64,000 nt of DNA from Streptococcus porcinus (GCF_901542335.1 NZ_LR594036.1:496001-560000); one strand, 5' to 3'. Shown: positions 35,743 to 45,332, numbered from the stretch's first letter. A program made the numbers and translations. The notes: generated by a model from the letters alone, not told the origin.

Positions 35743-37533
35743 ATGTTATATCCATTGTTGACAAAAACAAGAAGTGTTTATGATTTAAATGGAGTATGGA
35801 ATTTTACTTTGGGGAGCCATGATCCAAAGACACTATTAAGTTCAGAGGAACTGATGGTTGTTCCTAGTTCCTTTAATGATGTCATTGTTGATACAGAAAA
35901 ACGAAATTATATTGGTGATTTTTGGTATGAGCGGTTGGTAGATTTACCATCTGTATCAGATGCTGAAGAATTAGTAATTCGGTTTGGTTCAGTTACACAT
36001 CATGCTAAAGTTTATGTTAATGGAACTTTTTTAGGAGAACATAGAGGTGGCTTTACTCCATTTGAAGTTGTTATTCCAGATGATTATTACCAAGAAGGTC
36101 AGATTAAACTTTCAGTTTGTGTTAATAATTGTTTAGACTACACGACACTACCTGTTGGTAACTATTCAGAAGAAGTCATTGAAGATGGCTCAATTAAAAA
36201 AGTAGTTAAGGAAAACTTTGACTTTTTTAACTATGCAGGGATTCATAGACCGGTGAAATTGATTGTTAGACCTAAAAATCATATTTCTGATATTGTCATT
36301 AACGCTGTTCTTTCAGATGATTTAAAATCTGCAGATATAGAAGTTACTATTAGTACTAGCAAGCCCATTGATTCCTATAAAATTAGCATTTTAGATGAGG
36401 ATAAAAATATTCTTACGGAATCCTTAACAGGTCAGATTCATTTGGAACAGATTCGCTTGTGGGAAGTTCTAGATGCCTATCTTTATACGGCACGTATCGA
36501 AACGTTTTGTGATGGTAGTCTATCTGACGTTTTTGAAGAAACTTTTGGTTTACGTAAGATTGAAGTGAAAGATGCACAATTTTTAATTAACAATAAGCCT
36601 GTCTATTTTAAAGGGTTTGGAAAGCATGAAGATACCTTTATTAATGGGCGTGGCCTTAATGAAGCAGCTAATTTAATGGACTTAAATCTCTTAAAAGAGA
36701 TTGGAGCCAATTCTTTTAGAACTTCGCACTATCCCTACTCTGAGGAAATGATGAGATTGGCGGATAGAATGGGGATTTTAGTTATTAATGAAGTGCCTGC
36801 CGTAGGCTTATTCCATAACTTTATGGCTTCACTTGATTTGGATGATAAAGATAATGGAACTTGGAATGTTATGAAAACTAAAGGAGCGCATGAACAAGCT
36901 ATTCGAGAGTTGGTTAAGCGTGACAAAAATCATCCTTCGGTAGTGATGTGGGTTGTGGCAAATGAACCTGCGAGCCACGAAGAAGGTGCTCGCGATTACT
37001 TCAAACCTTTAGTTCAGTTATATAGAGAATTAGACCCAGAAAAAAGACCAGTAACGTTAGTTAACATTATGATGGCTACTCCGGATAAAGACCAGGTCAT
37101 GGATCTGGTAGATGTTGTCTGCTTAAATCGCTATTACGCATGGTATGTTGACCATGGAGATTTGAAAAAAGGGGAAGCTGGGCTACGCAAGGAATTGCTA
37201 GCTTGGCAAGAAAAATTCCCTGAAAAACCGATTATCATGACAGAGTACGGAGCAGATACACTGCCAGGATTACATTCCTCTTGGGCTGTTCCCTATACGG
37301 AAGAATTTCAATCTGCTTTTTATGAGATGTCCCATAGTGTTTTTGACAGCATACCAAACTTAGTTGGTGAGCAAGTTTGGAATTTTGCTGATTTTGAAAC
37401 TAATTTGATGATCTTACGTGTTCAAGGAAATCATAAAGGTCTGTTTTCAAGAAATCGTCAGCCTAAACAAGTCGTCAGAGATTTTAAAGAACGCTGGAAA
37501 GCTATTCCTAATTACCATTACAAAAAGAAATAG
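35743..37533 (+). CDS. uidA: Beta-glucuronidase (GH2)
   Basis: 596 residues, three-domain GH2: jelly-roll sugar-binding domain, immunoglobulin-like domain and TIM barrel. The acid/base glutamate is in NEP at about residues 407-409, and the nucleophile is in MTEYGADT at about residue 501. The SRNRQPK segment fits the N-x-K motif that recognises the glucuronate carboxylate. No signal peptide, so it acts in the cytoplasm on imported substrates, releasing glucuronate. It is the third gene of the operon with an AAGGAG ribosome site. Confidence 0.93.
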   Translation: MLYPLLTKTRSVYDLNGVWNFTLGSHDPKTLLSSEELMVVPSSFNDVIVDTEKRNYIGDFWYERLVDLPSVSDAEELVIRFGSVTHHAKVYVNGTFLGEHRGGFTPFEVVIPDDYYQEGQIKLSVCVNNCLDYTTLPVGNYSEEVIEDGSIKKVVKENFDFFNYAGIHRPVKLIVRPKNHISDIVINAVLSDDLKSADIEVTISTSKPIDSYKISILDEDKNILTESLTGQIHLEQIRLWEVLDAYLYTARIETFCDGSLSDVFEETFGLRKIEVKDAQFLINNKPVYFKGFGKHEDTFINGRGLNEAANLMDLNLLKEIGANSFRTSHYPYSEEMMRLADRMGILVINEVPAVGLFHNFMASLDLDDKDNGTWNVMKTKGAHEQAIRELVKRDKNHPSVVMWVVANEPASHEEGARDYFKPLVQLYRELDPEKRPVTLVNIMMATPDKDQVMDLVDVVCLNRYYAWYVDHGDLKKGEAGLRKELLAWQEKFPEKPIIMTEYGADTLPGLHSSWAVPYTEEFQSAFYEMSHSVFDSIPNLVGEQVWNFADFETNLMILRVQGNHKGLFSRNRQPKQVVRDFKERWKAIPNYHYKKK

Positions 37534-37571
37534 TGTACAATAGAAATAGGTAAATGAGAAGAGGTGATGAA

Positions 37572-38291
37572 ATGGCTAGGCCCTTAGTAGAACAAGCGGC
37601 GGATCGCTTAATGCATTTGATACTAGAGCGGGAATATCCTATAGGTGCTAAACTTCCAAACGAGTATGAATTAGCCCAAGATCTTGATGTTGGAAGAAGT
37701 ACAGTACGTGAAGCCGTTAGAAGTCTTGCTGCACGAAATATTTTGGAGGTTAGACAGGGTTCGGGTACTTATATTAGTTCCAAAAAAGGCGTTGCAGAGG
37801 ATCCTTTTGGTTTTGCATTTGTTAAAGATCGTGTAAAATTAACAACTGATTTATTTGAATTACGCTATCTGCTGGAGCCGCGGATTGCAGAAAGAGCTGC
37901 ACAATTTGCTGATGATGAGGATATTAAACGTTTAGAAGAAGTTGTCTATGCAATTGAAGAAGCATTGGAGGCAAATGATCCAATCCATCTTGAATTAGAT
38001 GTCAAGTTTCATAGTATGATAGCAGAAATGAGTGGCAATATTGCAGTCTCCAGTTTAATTCCAGTTATTAACCAATCTATTCAAATCATCAATGAAGACT
38101 ATACAAATCGTCAGATGAAAAAAACAAGTATTGAAGCTCACCGAAATATTTTAAAGGCCATTCAATCAAGGCATCCTATAGCTGCGTACGATAGCATGAT
38201 GTCTCATGTTCTTACGGTTAGACAGTCGGTGTTGAATGATTGGTTTGATAAGAAAATTGATATTCAAGGTTTACCATCCTCTAAAAAGTGA
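37572..38291 (+). CDS. GntR-family repressor of the glucuronate genes (FadR/FCD subfamily)
   Basis: 239 residues. The winged helix at residues 5-70 (LPNEYELAQDLDVGRSTVREAV) is followed by an all-helical FCD ligand-binding domain with the ligand histidines in KFHSMIAEMSGN and EAHRNILKAI. ATG at 37572 is preferred over an in-frame upstream codon because AGAGGTGA is well placed. As the last gene of the first operon and the only local regulator, it is the likely binder of the shared CATCwGATG operator, released by a uronate intermediate (UxuR/KdgR role). The effector is inferred. Confidence 0.88.
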   Translation: MARPLVEQAADRLMHLILEREYPIGAKLPNEYELAQDLDVGRSTVREAVRSLAARNILEVRQGSGTYISSKKGVAEDPFGFAFVKDRVKLTTDLFELRYLLEPRIAERAAQFADDEDIKRLEEVVYAIEEALEANDPIHLELDVKFHSMIAEMSGNIAVSSLIPVINQSIQIINEDYTNRQMKKTSIEAHRNILKAIQSRHPIAAYDSMMSHVLTVRQSVLNDWFDKKIDIQGLPSSKK

Positions 38292-38305
38292 TAAATAATG
38301 AAAAG

Positions 38306-38332
38306 AAGATTAGTTCATCTGATCTTTTTTTC
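38306..38332 (+). terminator. Terminator of the first glucuronate operon
   Basis: AAGATTAG / CTGATCTT (one G-T pair) with a TTCAT loop, followed by a T run. Confidence 0.75.
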
Positions 38333-38351
38333 TTTTTTTAAAGTAAAATTC

Positions 38352-38380
38352 TTGACAATTCATCTGATGACTTTTATAAT
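38352..38380 (+). promoter_or_regulatory. Promoter and operator of the kdgA-uxaC-uxuA-uxuB operon
   Basis: TTGACA (38352-38357) and TATAAT (38375-38380), 17 bp apart, enclose the perfect palindrome TCATCTGATGA (38360-38370). Confidence 0.8.
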
Positions 38381-38387
38381 GTAATTA

Positions 38388-38401
38388 TGGTAACGATTAC
38401 A
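38388..38401 (+). promoter_or_regulatory. cre-like site upstream of kdgA
   Basis: TGGTAACGATTACA matches the cre consensus at 11 of 14 positions, just after the transcription start. Confidence 0.45.
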
Positions 38402-38416
38402 AAATAGGAGGCCAAA

Positions 38417-39034
38417 ATGTTAGACATCTTAAAAAATAATTTCTTCTTTGCTGTGGTTCGTGGTAAGGATGAAGCTGATGCAATCAATATTTCTCGATAC
38501 GCTATTAAAGGCGGTATTCGTAATATTGAAATAACTTTCTCAACGCCTAATGCAGCTCAAGTGATTAAAGATTTATCTGAGGAATTTGAGAATTTTAAAG
38601 ATGTTGTCATTGGAGCTGGAACGGTAATGACAACTGACTTGGCTAAGGAAGCTATTGATGCTGGAGCAAGGTTCCTTGTCAGTCCTCACTTTGATGCAGC
38701 GATTGCAAGCTTAGCGGTTGATAACAATGTCTATTACTTTCCAGGCTGTGCTACTGCAACAGAGGTAGTAACAGCTATGAGAGCTCAATGTCCTATTATT
38801 AAATTATTCCCTGGCGGTGTTTTAGGACCTGGCTTTATTAAAGATATCCATGGCCCAATACCAGAAGTAGATCTCATGCCATCAGGTGGAGTGGCTATAG
38901 AAAACGTTGCTGAATGGAAAAAAGCTGGAGCTGTTGCAGTTGGAGTCGGATCGGCATTATCAAGGAATGTAGCAAGTCAAGGCTATCAAAGCGTTACAGA
39001 AATTGCTAAAGCCTTTGTTTCAGCTCTTAACTAA
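38417..39034 (+). CDS. kdgA: KDPG (2-keto-3-deoxy-6-phosphogluconate) aldolase
   Basis: 205 residues, TIM barrel class I aldolase. The Schiff-base lysine is in [10 protein letters not shown], and the general-base glutamate is in [11 protein letters not shown]. It cleaves KDPG into pyruvate and glyceraldehyde-3-phosphate, the last step of uronate breakdown. ATG follows AGGAGG. First gene of the second glucuronate operon. Confidence 0.93.
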   Translation: MLDILKNNFFFAVVRGKDEADAINISRYAIKGGIRNIEITFSTPNAAQVIKDLSEEFENFKDVVIGAGTVMTTDLAKEAIDAGARFLVSPHFDAAIASLAVDNNVYYFPGCATATEVVTAMRAQCPIIKLFPGGVLGPGFIKDIHGPIPEVDLMPSGGVAIENVAEWKKAGAVAVGVGSALSRNVASQGYQSVTEIAKAFVSALN

Positions 39035-39047
39035 TAAGGAGAAATGT

Positions 39048-40448
39048 ATGGTTTTTAACGATGATAAGTTTATGTTAAAAAATGAAGCAGCCGAAAAGCT
39101 TTATATGCAGATTAAGGATCAACCAATCTTTGATTATCATTGTCACTTAGATCCAAAAGAAATTTTCGAGGATAACGTTTATGATAATATTGTTGATTTA
39201 TGGCTGGGCGGCGACCATTACAAGTGGCGACTGATGCGAGCGAATGGTGTTTCAGAAGATGAGATTACAGGCTCTGCTAGCAAATTAGCCAAATTTAAAG
39301 CATTTGCAAGAACAATCGAAAGAGCTTATGGCAATCCGGTTTATCATTGGTCAGCAATGGAGTTGAAAAATATCTTTGGTATAAGTGAACCATTGACTGA
39401 AGCAAATGCTGAACAGATGTATCATCAACTAAATGAGTATTTAGTAAGGCATCAAATCAGCCCAAGAAAATTAATTGCTGATAGTAAGGTAACGTTTATT
39501 GGAACAACGGATAGTCCTCTAGATGATTTGAAATGGCATCAAAAATTAACTGATGATAAGACATTCTCAACTATTGTTGCTCCAACCTTTAGACCAGATC
39601 AAGCATTTATTGAGCACGGGCAATTTTCAAGCTTTGTCAAAGACTTGAGTCAATTGACTGGCAAAACAATTACAGATTTCCAAACATTCATTAGTGCTTT
39701 GGAAGACCGTGTTGCTTATTTTGCAGACCATGGTTGTAAAGCAAGTGATATCAGTTTTACAGAAATTGTCTTTGAAAGTGCTGAGCAATCTGAACTTGAT
39801 TGTTTGCTCCAAAAAGGTATTCAAAACCAGCAAGTAAGTCAACAGGACATCCGTCAATGGCAAACAGCTGTTTTTTCAGAGCTATGTCGACTTTATAAAA
39901 CTTATGGCTTTGTAACTCAAGTTCACTTTGGAGCCCTTCGTAATAATCATTCTGTCCTTTATCAAAAACTTGGTGCTGATATTGGGATAGATTCTATGGG
40001 GGATCAAACTGCTTTGGCAGCTAATATGAATCGACTTTTAGATCATTTGACTGTGACTGATGGTTTGCCAAAAATGATTTGGTATAACCTAAATCCAAGT
40101 TATAACATTACGGTAGCTAATACACTTGCTAATTTCCAGGCTAATGAAGCTGGGATCAAATCTTACCTTCAATTTGGGGCCGGCTGGTGGTTCGCTGATA
40201 CTAAGCTTGGTATGATTAGTCAAATGGATGCTTTGGCAGAACAAGGGATGCTAGCTAATTTTGTTGGGATGTTAACAGATTCGCGTAGCTTCTTGTCATA
40301 TCAACGTCATGATTATTTCAGACGAATACTTGCAAGTTACATTGGTCAATGGATCAGCCAAGGCGAAGTTCCAGAGGATTATGAAGCACTTGGTCAGATG
40401 GTTCAGGATATTGCTTATAACAATGCAAAAGCTTACTTTAAGAACTAA
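39048..40448 (+). CDS. uxaC: Glucuronate isomerase
   Basis: 466 residues of the UxaC family, with the amidohydrolase-like metal motif [13 protein letters not shown] near the N-terminus and the typical [13 protein letters not shown] and TDSRSFLSY segments near the end. It isomerises D-glucuronate to D-fructuronate. ATG at 39048 is 6 nt from AAGGAG; the longer upstream frame would run into kdgA and has no ribosome site. Confidence 0.95.
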   Translation: MVFNDDKFMLKNEAAEKLYMQIKDQPIFDYHCHLDPKEIFEDNVYDNIVDLWLGGDHYKWRLMRANGVSEDEITGSASKLAKFKAFARTIERAYGNPVYHWSAMELKNIFGISEPLTEANAEQMYHQLNEYLVRHQISPRKLIADSKVTFIGTTDSPLDDLKWHQKLTDDKTFSTIVAPTFRPDQAFIEHGQFSSFVKDLSQLTGKTITDFQTFISALEDRVAYFADHGCKASDISFTEIVFESAEQSELDCLLQKGIQNQQVSQQDIRQWQTAVFSELCRLYKTYGFVTQVHFGALRNNHSVLYQKLGADIGIDSMGDQTALAANMNRLLDHLTVTDGLPKMIWYNLNPSYNITVANTLANFQANEAGIKSYLQFGAGWWFADTKLGMISQMDALAEQGMLANFVGMLTDSRSFLSYQRHDYFRRILASYIGQWISQGEVPEDYEALGQMVQDIAYNNAKAYFKN

Positions 40449-40466
40449 GAAAATAGGGGAAAAACG

Positions 40467-41561
40467 ATGAAAATGTCATTTAGATGGTATGGGAAAAATG
40501 ATCCTGTATCGCTTCAAGAAATTAAAGCTATTCCAGGAATGCAAGGAATTGTAACGGCTGTTTATGATGTACCAGTTGGTCAGGCTTGGCCTTTGGAAAA
40601 TATTCTTGAGCTTAAAAAAATGGTAGAAGATGCAGGCCTTGAAATCACAGTTATTGAGTCTATTCCTGTTCATGAAGATATTAAACAGGGTAAAGCTAAC
40701 CGCGATGAATTGATTGAGAATTATAAGACCTCAATTGAAAATGTTGGTAAAGCTGGAATTCCGGTTGTTTGTTATAATTTTATGCCAGTCTTTGATTGGA
40801 CGCGTTCAGACCTTAATCATCCTCTTCCAGATGGATCTACTTCATTAGCCTTCCTTAAATCCGACTTAGAAGGTGTGGATCCAGTGGCTGATGATTTAAA
40901 CTTGCCAGGTTGGGATTCTTCTTATTCAAAAGAAGAAATGAAGGCTATTATCGAAAATTATCGCCATAATATTTCGGAAGAAGATTTGTGGGCTAACTTG
41001 GAATATTTTATCAAAGCCATTATGCCAACGGCTGAAGCTGCGGGGGTTAAAATGGCCATTCATCCTGATGACCCTCCATATGGTATCTTTGGTCTTCCTC
41101 GTATTATTACTGGTCAAGAAGCAATTGAACGTTTCCTTGATATTTATGATTCAGAAAATAATGGTATTACCATGTGTGTAGGTTCTTATGCATCAGATCC
41201 TAAAAATGCGGTCATTGCGATGACAGAGTATGCTTTAAAACGCAATCGTATCAACTTTATGCATACGCGTAATGTGACTGCTGGTGATTGGGGCTTCCAA
41301 GAAACAGCTCATTTATCTCAAGCTGGTGATGTTGATATGAATGCTATTATTAAACTGTTGGTCAATTATGACTGGCAGGGAGCACTTCGTCCAGACCATG
41401 GACGTCGTATTTGGGGAGACCAAACCAAAACACCGGGTTACGGACTCTTTGATCGTGCTCTGGGTGCTACCTATTTTAACGGCTTGTATGAGGCAAATAT
41501 GAGAGCTGAAGGAAAAATGCCTGATTTTGGAATAAAAGATAAAACAGTTGGTCATAACTAA
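40467..41561 (+). CDS. uxuA: Mannonate dehydratase
   Basis: 364 residues. Family features include the N-terminal FRWYGKNDPVSL, the metal-site IHPDDPPYG and the histidine in LRPDHGRRIWGD. It dehydrates D-mannonate to 2-keto-3-deoxygluconate in the cytoplasm, using a divalent metal. Spacing of 18 bp from uxaC puts it in the same operon. Confidence 0.96.
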   Translation: MKMSFRWYGKNDPVSLQEIKAIPGMQGIVTAVYDVPVGQAWPLENILELKKMVEDAGLEITVIESIPVHEDIKQGKANRDELIENYKTSIENVGKAGIPVVCYNFMPVFDWTRSDLNHPLPDGSTSLAFLKSDLEGVDPVADDLNLPGWDSSYSKEEMKAIIENYRHNISEEDLWANLEYFIKAIMPTAEAAGVKMAIHPDDPPYGIFGLPRIITGQEAIERFLDIYDSENNGITMCVGSYASDPKNAVIAMTEYALKRNRINFMHTRNVTAGDWGFQETAHLSQAGDVDMNAIIKLLVNYDWQGALRPDHGRRIWGDQTKTPGYGLFDRALGATYFNGLYEANMRAEGKMPDFGIKDKTVGHN

Positions 41562-41602
41562 GAGTGTTTAATTGGCAAAAGCCAGATATGAGAGGAAAGA
41601 AT

Positions 41603-42442
41603 ATGTCTAGAGTAATTGATTTTAATAATAAAGTTGTAGTTGTTACAGGTGCAGGTGGAGTCCTTTGTGGTTTTATGGCTAAAGAGTTTGCCAAAGCTGG
41701 TGCTAAAGTTGCCCTTTTAGACTTAAATCAAGATGGAGCGCAAAAATTTGTTGATGAGATCGAAGCCGAAGGCGGTATTGCAAAAGCTTATAAGGCGAAT
41801 GTTCTTTCAAAAGAAAACTTAGAGGAAGTTCGTCAAGCTGTTCTGAATGATTTAGGTCCGACAGATATTCTAGTTAATGGTGCTGGAGGAAACAGTCCTA
41901 AAGCAACAACTGATAATGAATTTCATGAATTGGATTTACCATCTGAAACAAAATCTTTCTTTGATTTAGATGAAGCGGGAATCAGTTTTGTTTTCAACTT
42001 AAACTACTTAGGAACCCTTCTTCCGACACAAGTTTTTGCTCAGGACATGGTTGGTCGCCCTGGTGCCAACATTATTAATATTTCATCAATGAATGCTTTT
42101 ACACCACTAACAAAAATTCCAGCTTATTCAGGAGCTAAAGCAGCTATTAGCAACTTTACGCAATGGTTGGCCGTTCACTTCTCTAAGGTTGGTATCCGTT
42201 GCAATGCTATCGCTCCAGGTTTCTTAGTTACTAACCAAAACCGGGGCTTACTCTTCTCTGAAGATGGTCAACCAACAGCGCGTGCTAAGAAAATCCTTAA
42301 TAATACGCCAATGGGACGATTTGGAGAGGCTGAAGAACTTATTGGTGGCCTTTTCTTCCTAGCTGATGAGAAATCAGCAAGTTTCGTTAATGGAGTTGTA
42401 TTGCCAATTGATGGTGGCTTTGCTGCTTACTCTGGTGTTTAA
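41603..42442 (+). CDS. uxuB: D-mannonate oxidoreductase (fructuronate reductase), SDR type
   Basis: 279 residues, classical short-chain dehydrogenase: TGAGGVLCGFM cofactor loop, NGAGG, the catalytic serine in ISSMNA, Y-x-x-x-K in AYSGAKAAI, and the C-terminal DGGFAAYSGV. In this context it reduces fructuronate to mannonate, the step between UxaC and UxuA. It differs from the enterobacterial UxuB, which belongs to the long-chain mannitol dehydrogenase family. ATG at 41603 follows AGAGGAAAG. Confidence 0.85.
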   Translation: MSRVIDFNNKVVVVTGAGGVLCGFMAKEFAKAGAKVALLDLNQDGAQKFVDEIEAEGGIAKAYKANVLSKENLEEVRQAVLNDLGPTDILVNGAGGNSPKATTDNEFHELDLPSETKSFFDLDEAGISFVFNLNYLGTLLPTQVFAQDMVGRPGANIINISSMNAFTPLTKIPAYSGAKAAISNFTQWLAVHFSKVGIRCNAIAPGFLVTNQNRGLLFSEDGQPTARAKKILNNTPMGRFGEAEELIGGLFFLADEKSASFVNGVVLPIDGGFAAYSGV

Positions 42443-42495
42443 AGACATTATAAGGATAATGAAGTTGTTCTTGATTTACTAGTGAGATTTAAGGG

Positions 42496-42524
42496 AAAAG
42501 GTCATAGGCGTAGAGACCTTTTTA
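42496..42524 (+). terminator. Terminator of the second glucuronate operon
   Basis: AAAAGGTC / GACCTTTT stem with an 11-nt loop followed by TT. Confidence 0.7.
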
Positions 42525-42532
42525 CCTTGTTT

Positions 42533-42561
42533 GTGACATTTAAAATATCAAGACATACTAT
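42533..42561 (+). promoter_or_regulatory. Promoter of the HAD-GH3 operon
   Basis: GTGACA at 42533-42538 and TACTAT at 42556-42561 with a 17-bp spacer. The palindrome TTTACACGTAAA lies at 42576-42587 downstream, a possible operator. The CATCwGATG operator is absent. Confidence 0.5.
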
Positions 42562-42602
42562 CGTGTGGCAATTAGTTTACACGTAAATAGTGGGAGGTTC
42601 GT

Positions 42603-43406
42603 ATGACAAGTAAAAAGCAAAAGTATGTCTTTTGTGTAGATTCAGATGGTTGTGCTATGGATACCATGACCTATAAACACCAGTTGTTTTTTGGCCCTTT
42701 AGCTGCAGACGTTTTTGAAGTTACTGACAGAGAAGTTTTTTTGCAAGAATGGGATCGCATTAATCTCTTTTCTAAAACGAGAGGGGTAAACCGATTCGTT
42801 GGTTTGGTGATGGGGTTGGAATTTGCTGGGGTTTCTGATATTGCCGCTTTAAAAAATTGGGTTGAGACAACAAAGTCATTATCAAATCAATCTTTAGAAA
42901 GCGAGATTGCTAAAGAAGGTAGTCAGGATTTAATCAAAGCCTTACAATGGTCAAATGAAGTCAATGCCAAAATTAAAAATTATGAAGGTCAAGCTTTAGC
43001 CTTCCAAGGTGCTAAAGACGCTCTCGAAAAATTGCACCAGGTTGGAGAAGTCTTTGTTGTTAGCTCAGCTAACAAAGAAGCTGTAGAAGAAGAATGGAAG
43101 GATCAAGGGCTTATGAGCTATGTTACTGACCTTTATTGTCAAGATCGTGGGAAGAAAGAAGATGTTATTGCTCAACTTATCACTAAGGGCTATGACAAAT
43201 CAAAAATTCTAATGATTGGCGATTCTCCAGGTGATCTGGCTGCAGCAGAAATAAATAATGTCTCATTTTATCCGATTTTAGTTGGTCACGAAAAATATTC
43301 TTGGCTGACGCTGAAAGAAAAAATTGCGGATACCTTTATTAGCACAGGTTTAGACAAGATTGAATTAGCACAGTTAAAAGAGAAATTCTGGAAAAATCTA
43401 GAATAA
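42603..43406 (+). CDS. HAD-superfamily hydrolase of the glucuronate region
   Basis: 267 residues. Motif I is CVDSDGCAMD (residues 11-20), with the nucleophile and acid/base aspartates; the serine motif is FVVSSANK, and the final acidic motif is LMIGDSPGDLAAAE. This marks a phosphatase with a helical cap. The substrate is unknown; location between uronate genes and a glycosidase suggests a sugar phosphate. GGGAGG precedes the ATG. It is followed by the GH3 gene after 25 bp. Confidence 0.8.
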   Translation: MTSKKQKYVFCVDSDGCAMDTMTYKHQLFFGPLAADVFEVTDREVFLQEWDRINLFSKTRGVNRFVGLVMGLEFAGVSDIAALKNWVETTKSLSNQSLESEIAKEGSQDLIKALQWSNEVNAKIKNYEGQALAFQGAKDALEKLHQVGEVFVVSSANKEAVEEEWKDQGLMSYVTDLYCQDRGKKEDVIAQLITKGYDKSKILMIGDSPGDLAAAEINNVSFYPILVGHEKYSWLTLKEKIADTFISTGLDKIELAQLKEKFWKNLE

Positions 43407-43431
43407 CTCAACAATCAGAAAGGATAGCAAT

Positions 43432-45222
43432 ATGACACATTTAGTAGACTTAAGTAAAAAACCATACAATCTTGATCAGGAGGCTATTGATTGGGTCGAA
43501 AAGACCATCGCTTCGATGACACTTGATGAAAAGATTGGACAGTTGTTTGTTAATATGGGAAGTAGTCGCACAGAAGAATATTTAACGCAGGTTATGACAG
43601 ACTACAAATTTGCTGCTGTCCGTTATGCACCGGGTCCTGCAGCAGATATTTGGGACCAAAATTACATTTTACAAACCAAATCAAAAATCCCAATGCTTAT
43701 TGCTGCCAATACAGAATCAGGTGGTAATGGTGCAGTAACTGATGGTACTAAAATTGGCGATGAGGTAAAAATTGCTGCTACAAACGATCCTAAATATGCT
43801 TACGAATTAGGTCGGATTGCAGGATTAGAAGCTTCAGCAGTAGGCTGTAATGCTTCATTTGCACCAATTATGGACTTGAGTCGTAACTGGCGTAATCCCA
43901 TTATTGCTAATCGCACTTGGGGCAGTGATGTTGACCAAGTGATCACTTTATCAAAAGAGTATATGCGCGGTATTATGGAACATGGCATTATACCATTTGC
44001 AAAACATTTCCCAGGAGATGGAATTGATGAGCGTGACCATCATTTATCTTATGCTTCAAATCCTATGACTAAAGCAGAATGGCTGGAAAGCTTTGGCCGG
44101 ATTTATGGAGAAATGGCTGATGCAGGCTTACCAGGAATTATGGCTGGTCACATTCACTTACCGAATGTTGAAAAAGAAATGTATCCAGAGCGGGACTTTG
44201 ATGACATGCTTCCAGCTTCCTTAAATAAAGTGTTATTGGATGAATTATTACGAGGTGAACTCGGTTATAACGGAGCTATCGTAACAGATGCATCGCATAT
44301 GGTAGGTATGACATCATCAATGCCACGTCGTGAACTTTTACCTACTGCGATTGAAGCAGGCTGTGATCTCTTTTTATTCTTTAATGACCCTGATGAAGAT
44401 TTAGCATGGATGAAAGAAGGCTATGAAAAGGGTATTCTTTCTGATCAACGTCTTCACGATGCGTTGCGTCGGACTTTAGGATTAAAAGCGCGCTTGGGTC
44501 TACACAAGTACGACAATTGCCGTGAGCAAATCATGCTTTCCAAAGAAGAAGCAATGGCTTTAATCAATACAGAAGAAGCAAAAGGCATTTCTGATCAGGT
44601 CGCAGATGCAGCAATTACACTTGTTAAAGATAAGCAAAAAGGTATTTTTCCAGTTACCCCAGAACGTTATAAACGTATCTTAATAGTAGAAGTAGATGGC
44701 TATAAAGGCGGTTTTGGTGCTCTTATCAATTCTGGTAAAAAACGTGCTTCTGATACCTTGAAAGAACTGCTAAAGAATGCAGGACACGAAGTTGCTATTT
44801 GGGAAAATACAGAAGAACGGATTAAGAAATTACCAGAATCAGAACAAGCAGCAGCTATCCAAAATGTTTATGCCTCAAAACGTCCAATTTCAGCTATAAC
44901 GGATAATTATGACTTAATTATTAATCTTGTAGACGTCAATTCTGGAGGAACAACCCAACGTATCATTTGGCCAGCTGCCAAGGGTACACCAGATCAGCCT
45001 TTTTACGTTCATGAAATTCCGACCATTGTTGTTTCTGTACAGCATCCATTTGCACTAGCTGATATGCCTCAAGTGGGAACTTACATTAATGCTTATGATG
45101 GTATGCCAAATACAATGGCTGCTTTATTTGAAAAACTGTCTGGAAAATCAGAATTTAAAGGTGTCTCACCTGTGGATGCTTACTGTGGTCTTATTGATAC
45201 GCATATTTGGCGACAAAAGTAA
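43432..45222 (+). CDS. Glycoside hydrolase family 3, probable beta-N-acetylglucosaminidase
   Basis: 596 residues. The barrel domain carries NagZ-like KHFPGDGIDERDHHLSY (about residues 190-206), whose D-x-x-H element acts as general acid/base in GH3 N-acetylglucosaminidases, and the nucleophile aspartate in IVTDASHMVG. A C-terminal alpha/beta domain follows. No signal peptide, so it is cytoplasmic. NagZ-type enzymes remove GlcNAc from wall fragments or oligosaccharides. Beside uidA it could trim GlcNAc from alternating GlcA-GlcNAc chains; that role is inferred. Confidence 0.82.
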   Translation: MTHLVDLSKKPYNLDQEAIDWVEKTIASMTLDEKIGQLFVNMGSSRTEEYLTQVMTDYKFAAVRYAPGPAADIWDQNYILQTKSKIPMLIAANTESGGNGAVTDGTKIGDEVKIAATNDPKYAYELGRIAGLEASAVGCNASFAPIMDLSRNWRNPIIANRTWGSDVDQVITLSKEYMRGIMEHGIIPFAKHFPGDGIDERDHHLSYASNPMTKAEWLESFGRIYGEMADAGLPGIMAGHIHLPNVEKEMYPERDFDDMLPASLNKVLLDELLRGELGYNGAIVTDASHMVGMTSSMPRRELLPTAIEAGCDLFLFFNDPDEDLAWMKEGYEKGILSDQRLHDALRRTLGLKARLGLHKYDNCREQIMLSKEEAMALINTEEAKGISDQVADAAITLVKDKQKGIFPVTPERYKRILIVEVDGYKGGFGALINSGKKRASDTLKELLKNAGHEVAIWENTEERIKKLPESEQAAAIQNVYASKRPISAITDNYDLIINLVDVNSGGTTQRIIWPAAKGTPDQPFYVHEIPTIVVSVQHPFALADMPQVGTYINAYDGMPNTMAALFEKLSGKSEFKGVSPVDAYCGLIDTHIWRQK

Positions 45223-45236
45223 TTCTTGTATAGTAT

Positions 45237-45266
45237 AAGAACTCTTTGTAAGAAGGGTTCTTTTTA
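45237..45266 (+). terminator. Terminator of the HAD-GH3 operon
   Basis: AAGAAC / GTTCTT outer stem with inner TCTT/AGAA(G) pairing and a following T run. Confidence 0.7.
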
Positions 45267-45323
45267 ATTATTAATACAGTTGTTTACTATTTGCAAACTG
45301 TTATAGTAAATAGGTAAAAAATT

Positions 45324-45332
45324 TGTTATAAT
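45324..45332 (+). promoter_or_regulatory. Extended -10 promoter of the GNAT-spxR operon
   Basis: TGT-TATAAT with the hexamer at 45327-45332, 32 bp before the ATG. Confidence 0.55.
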
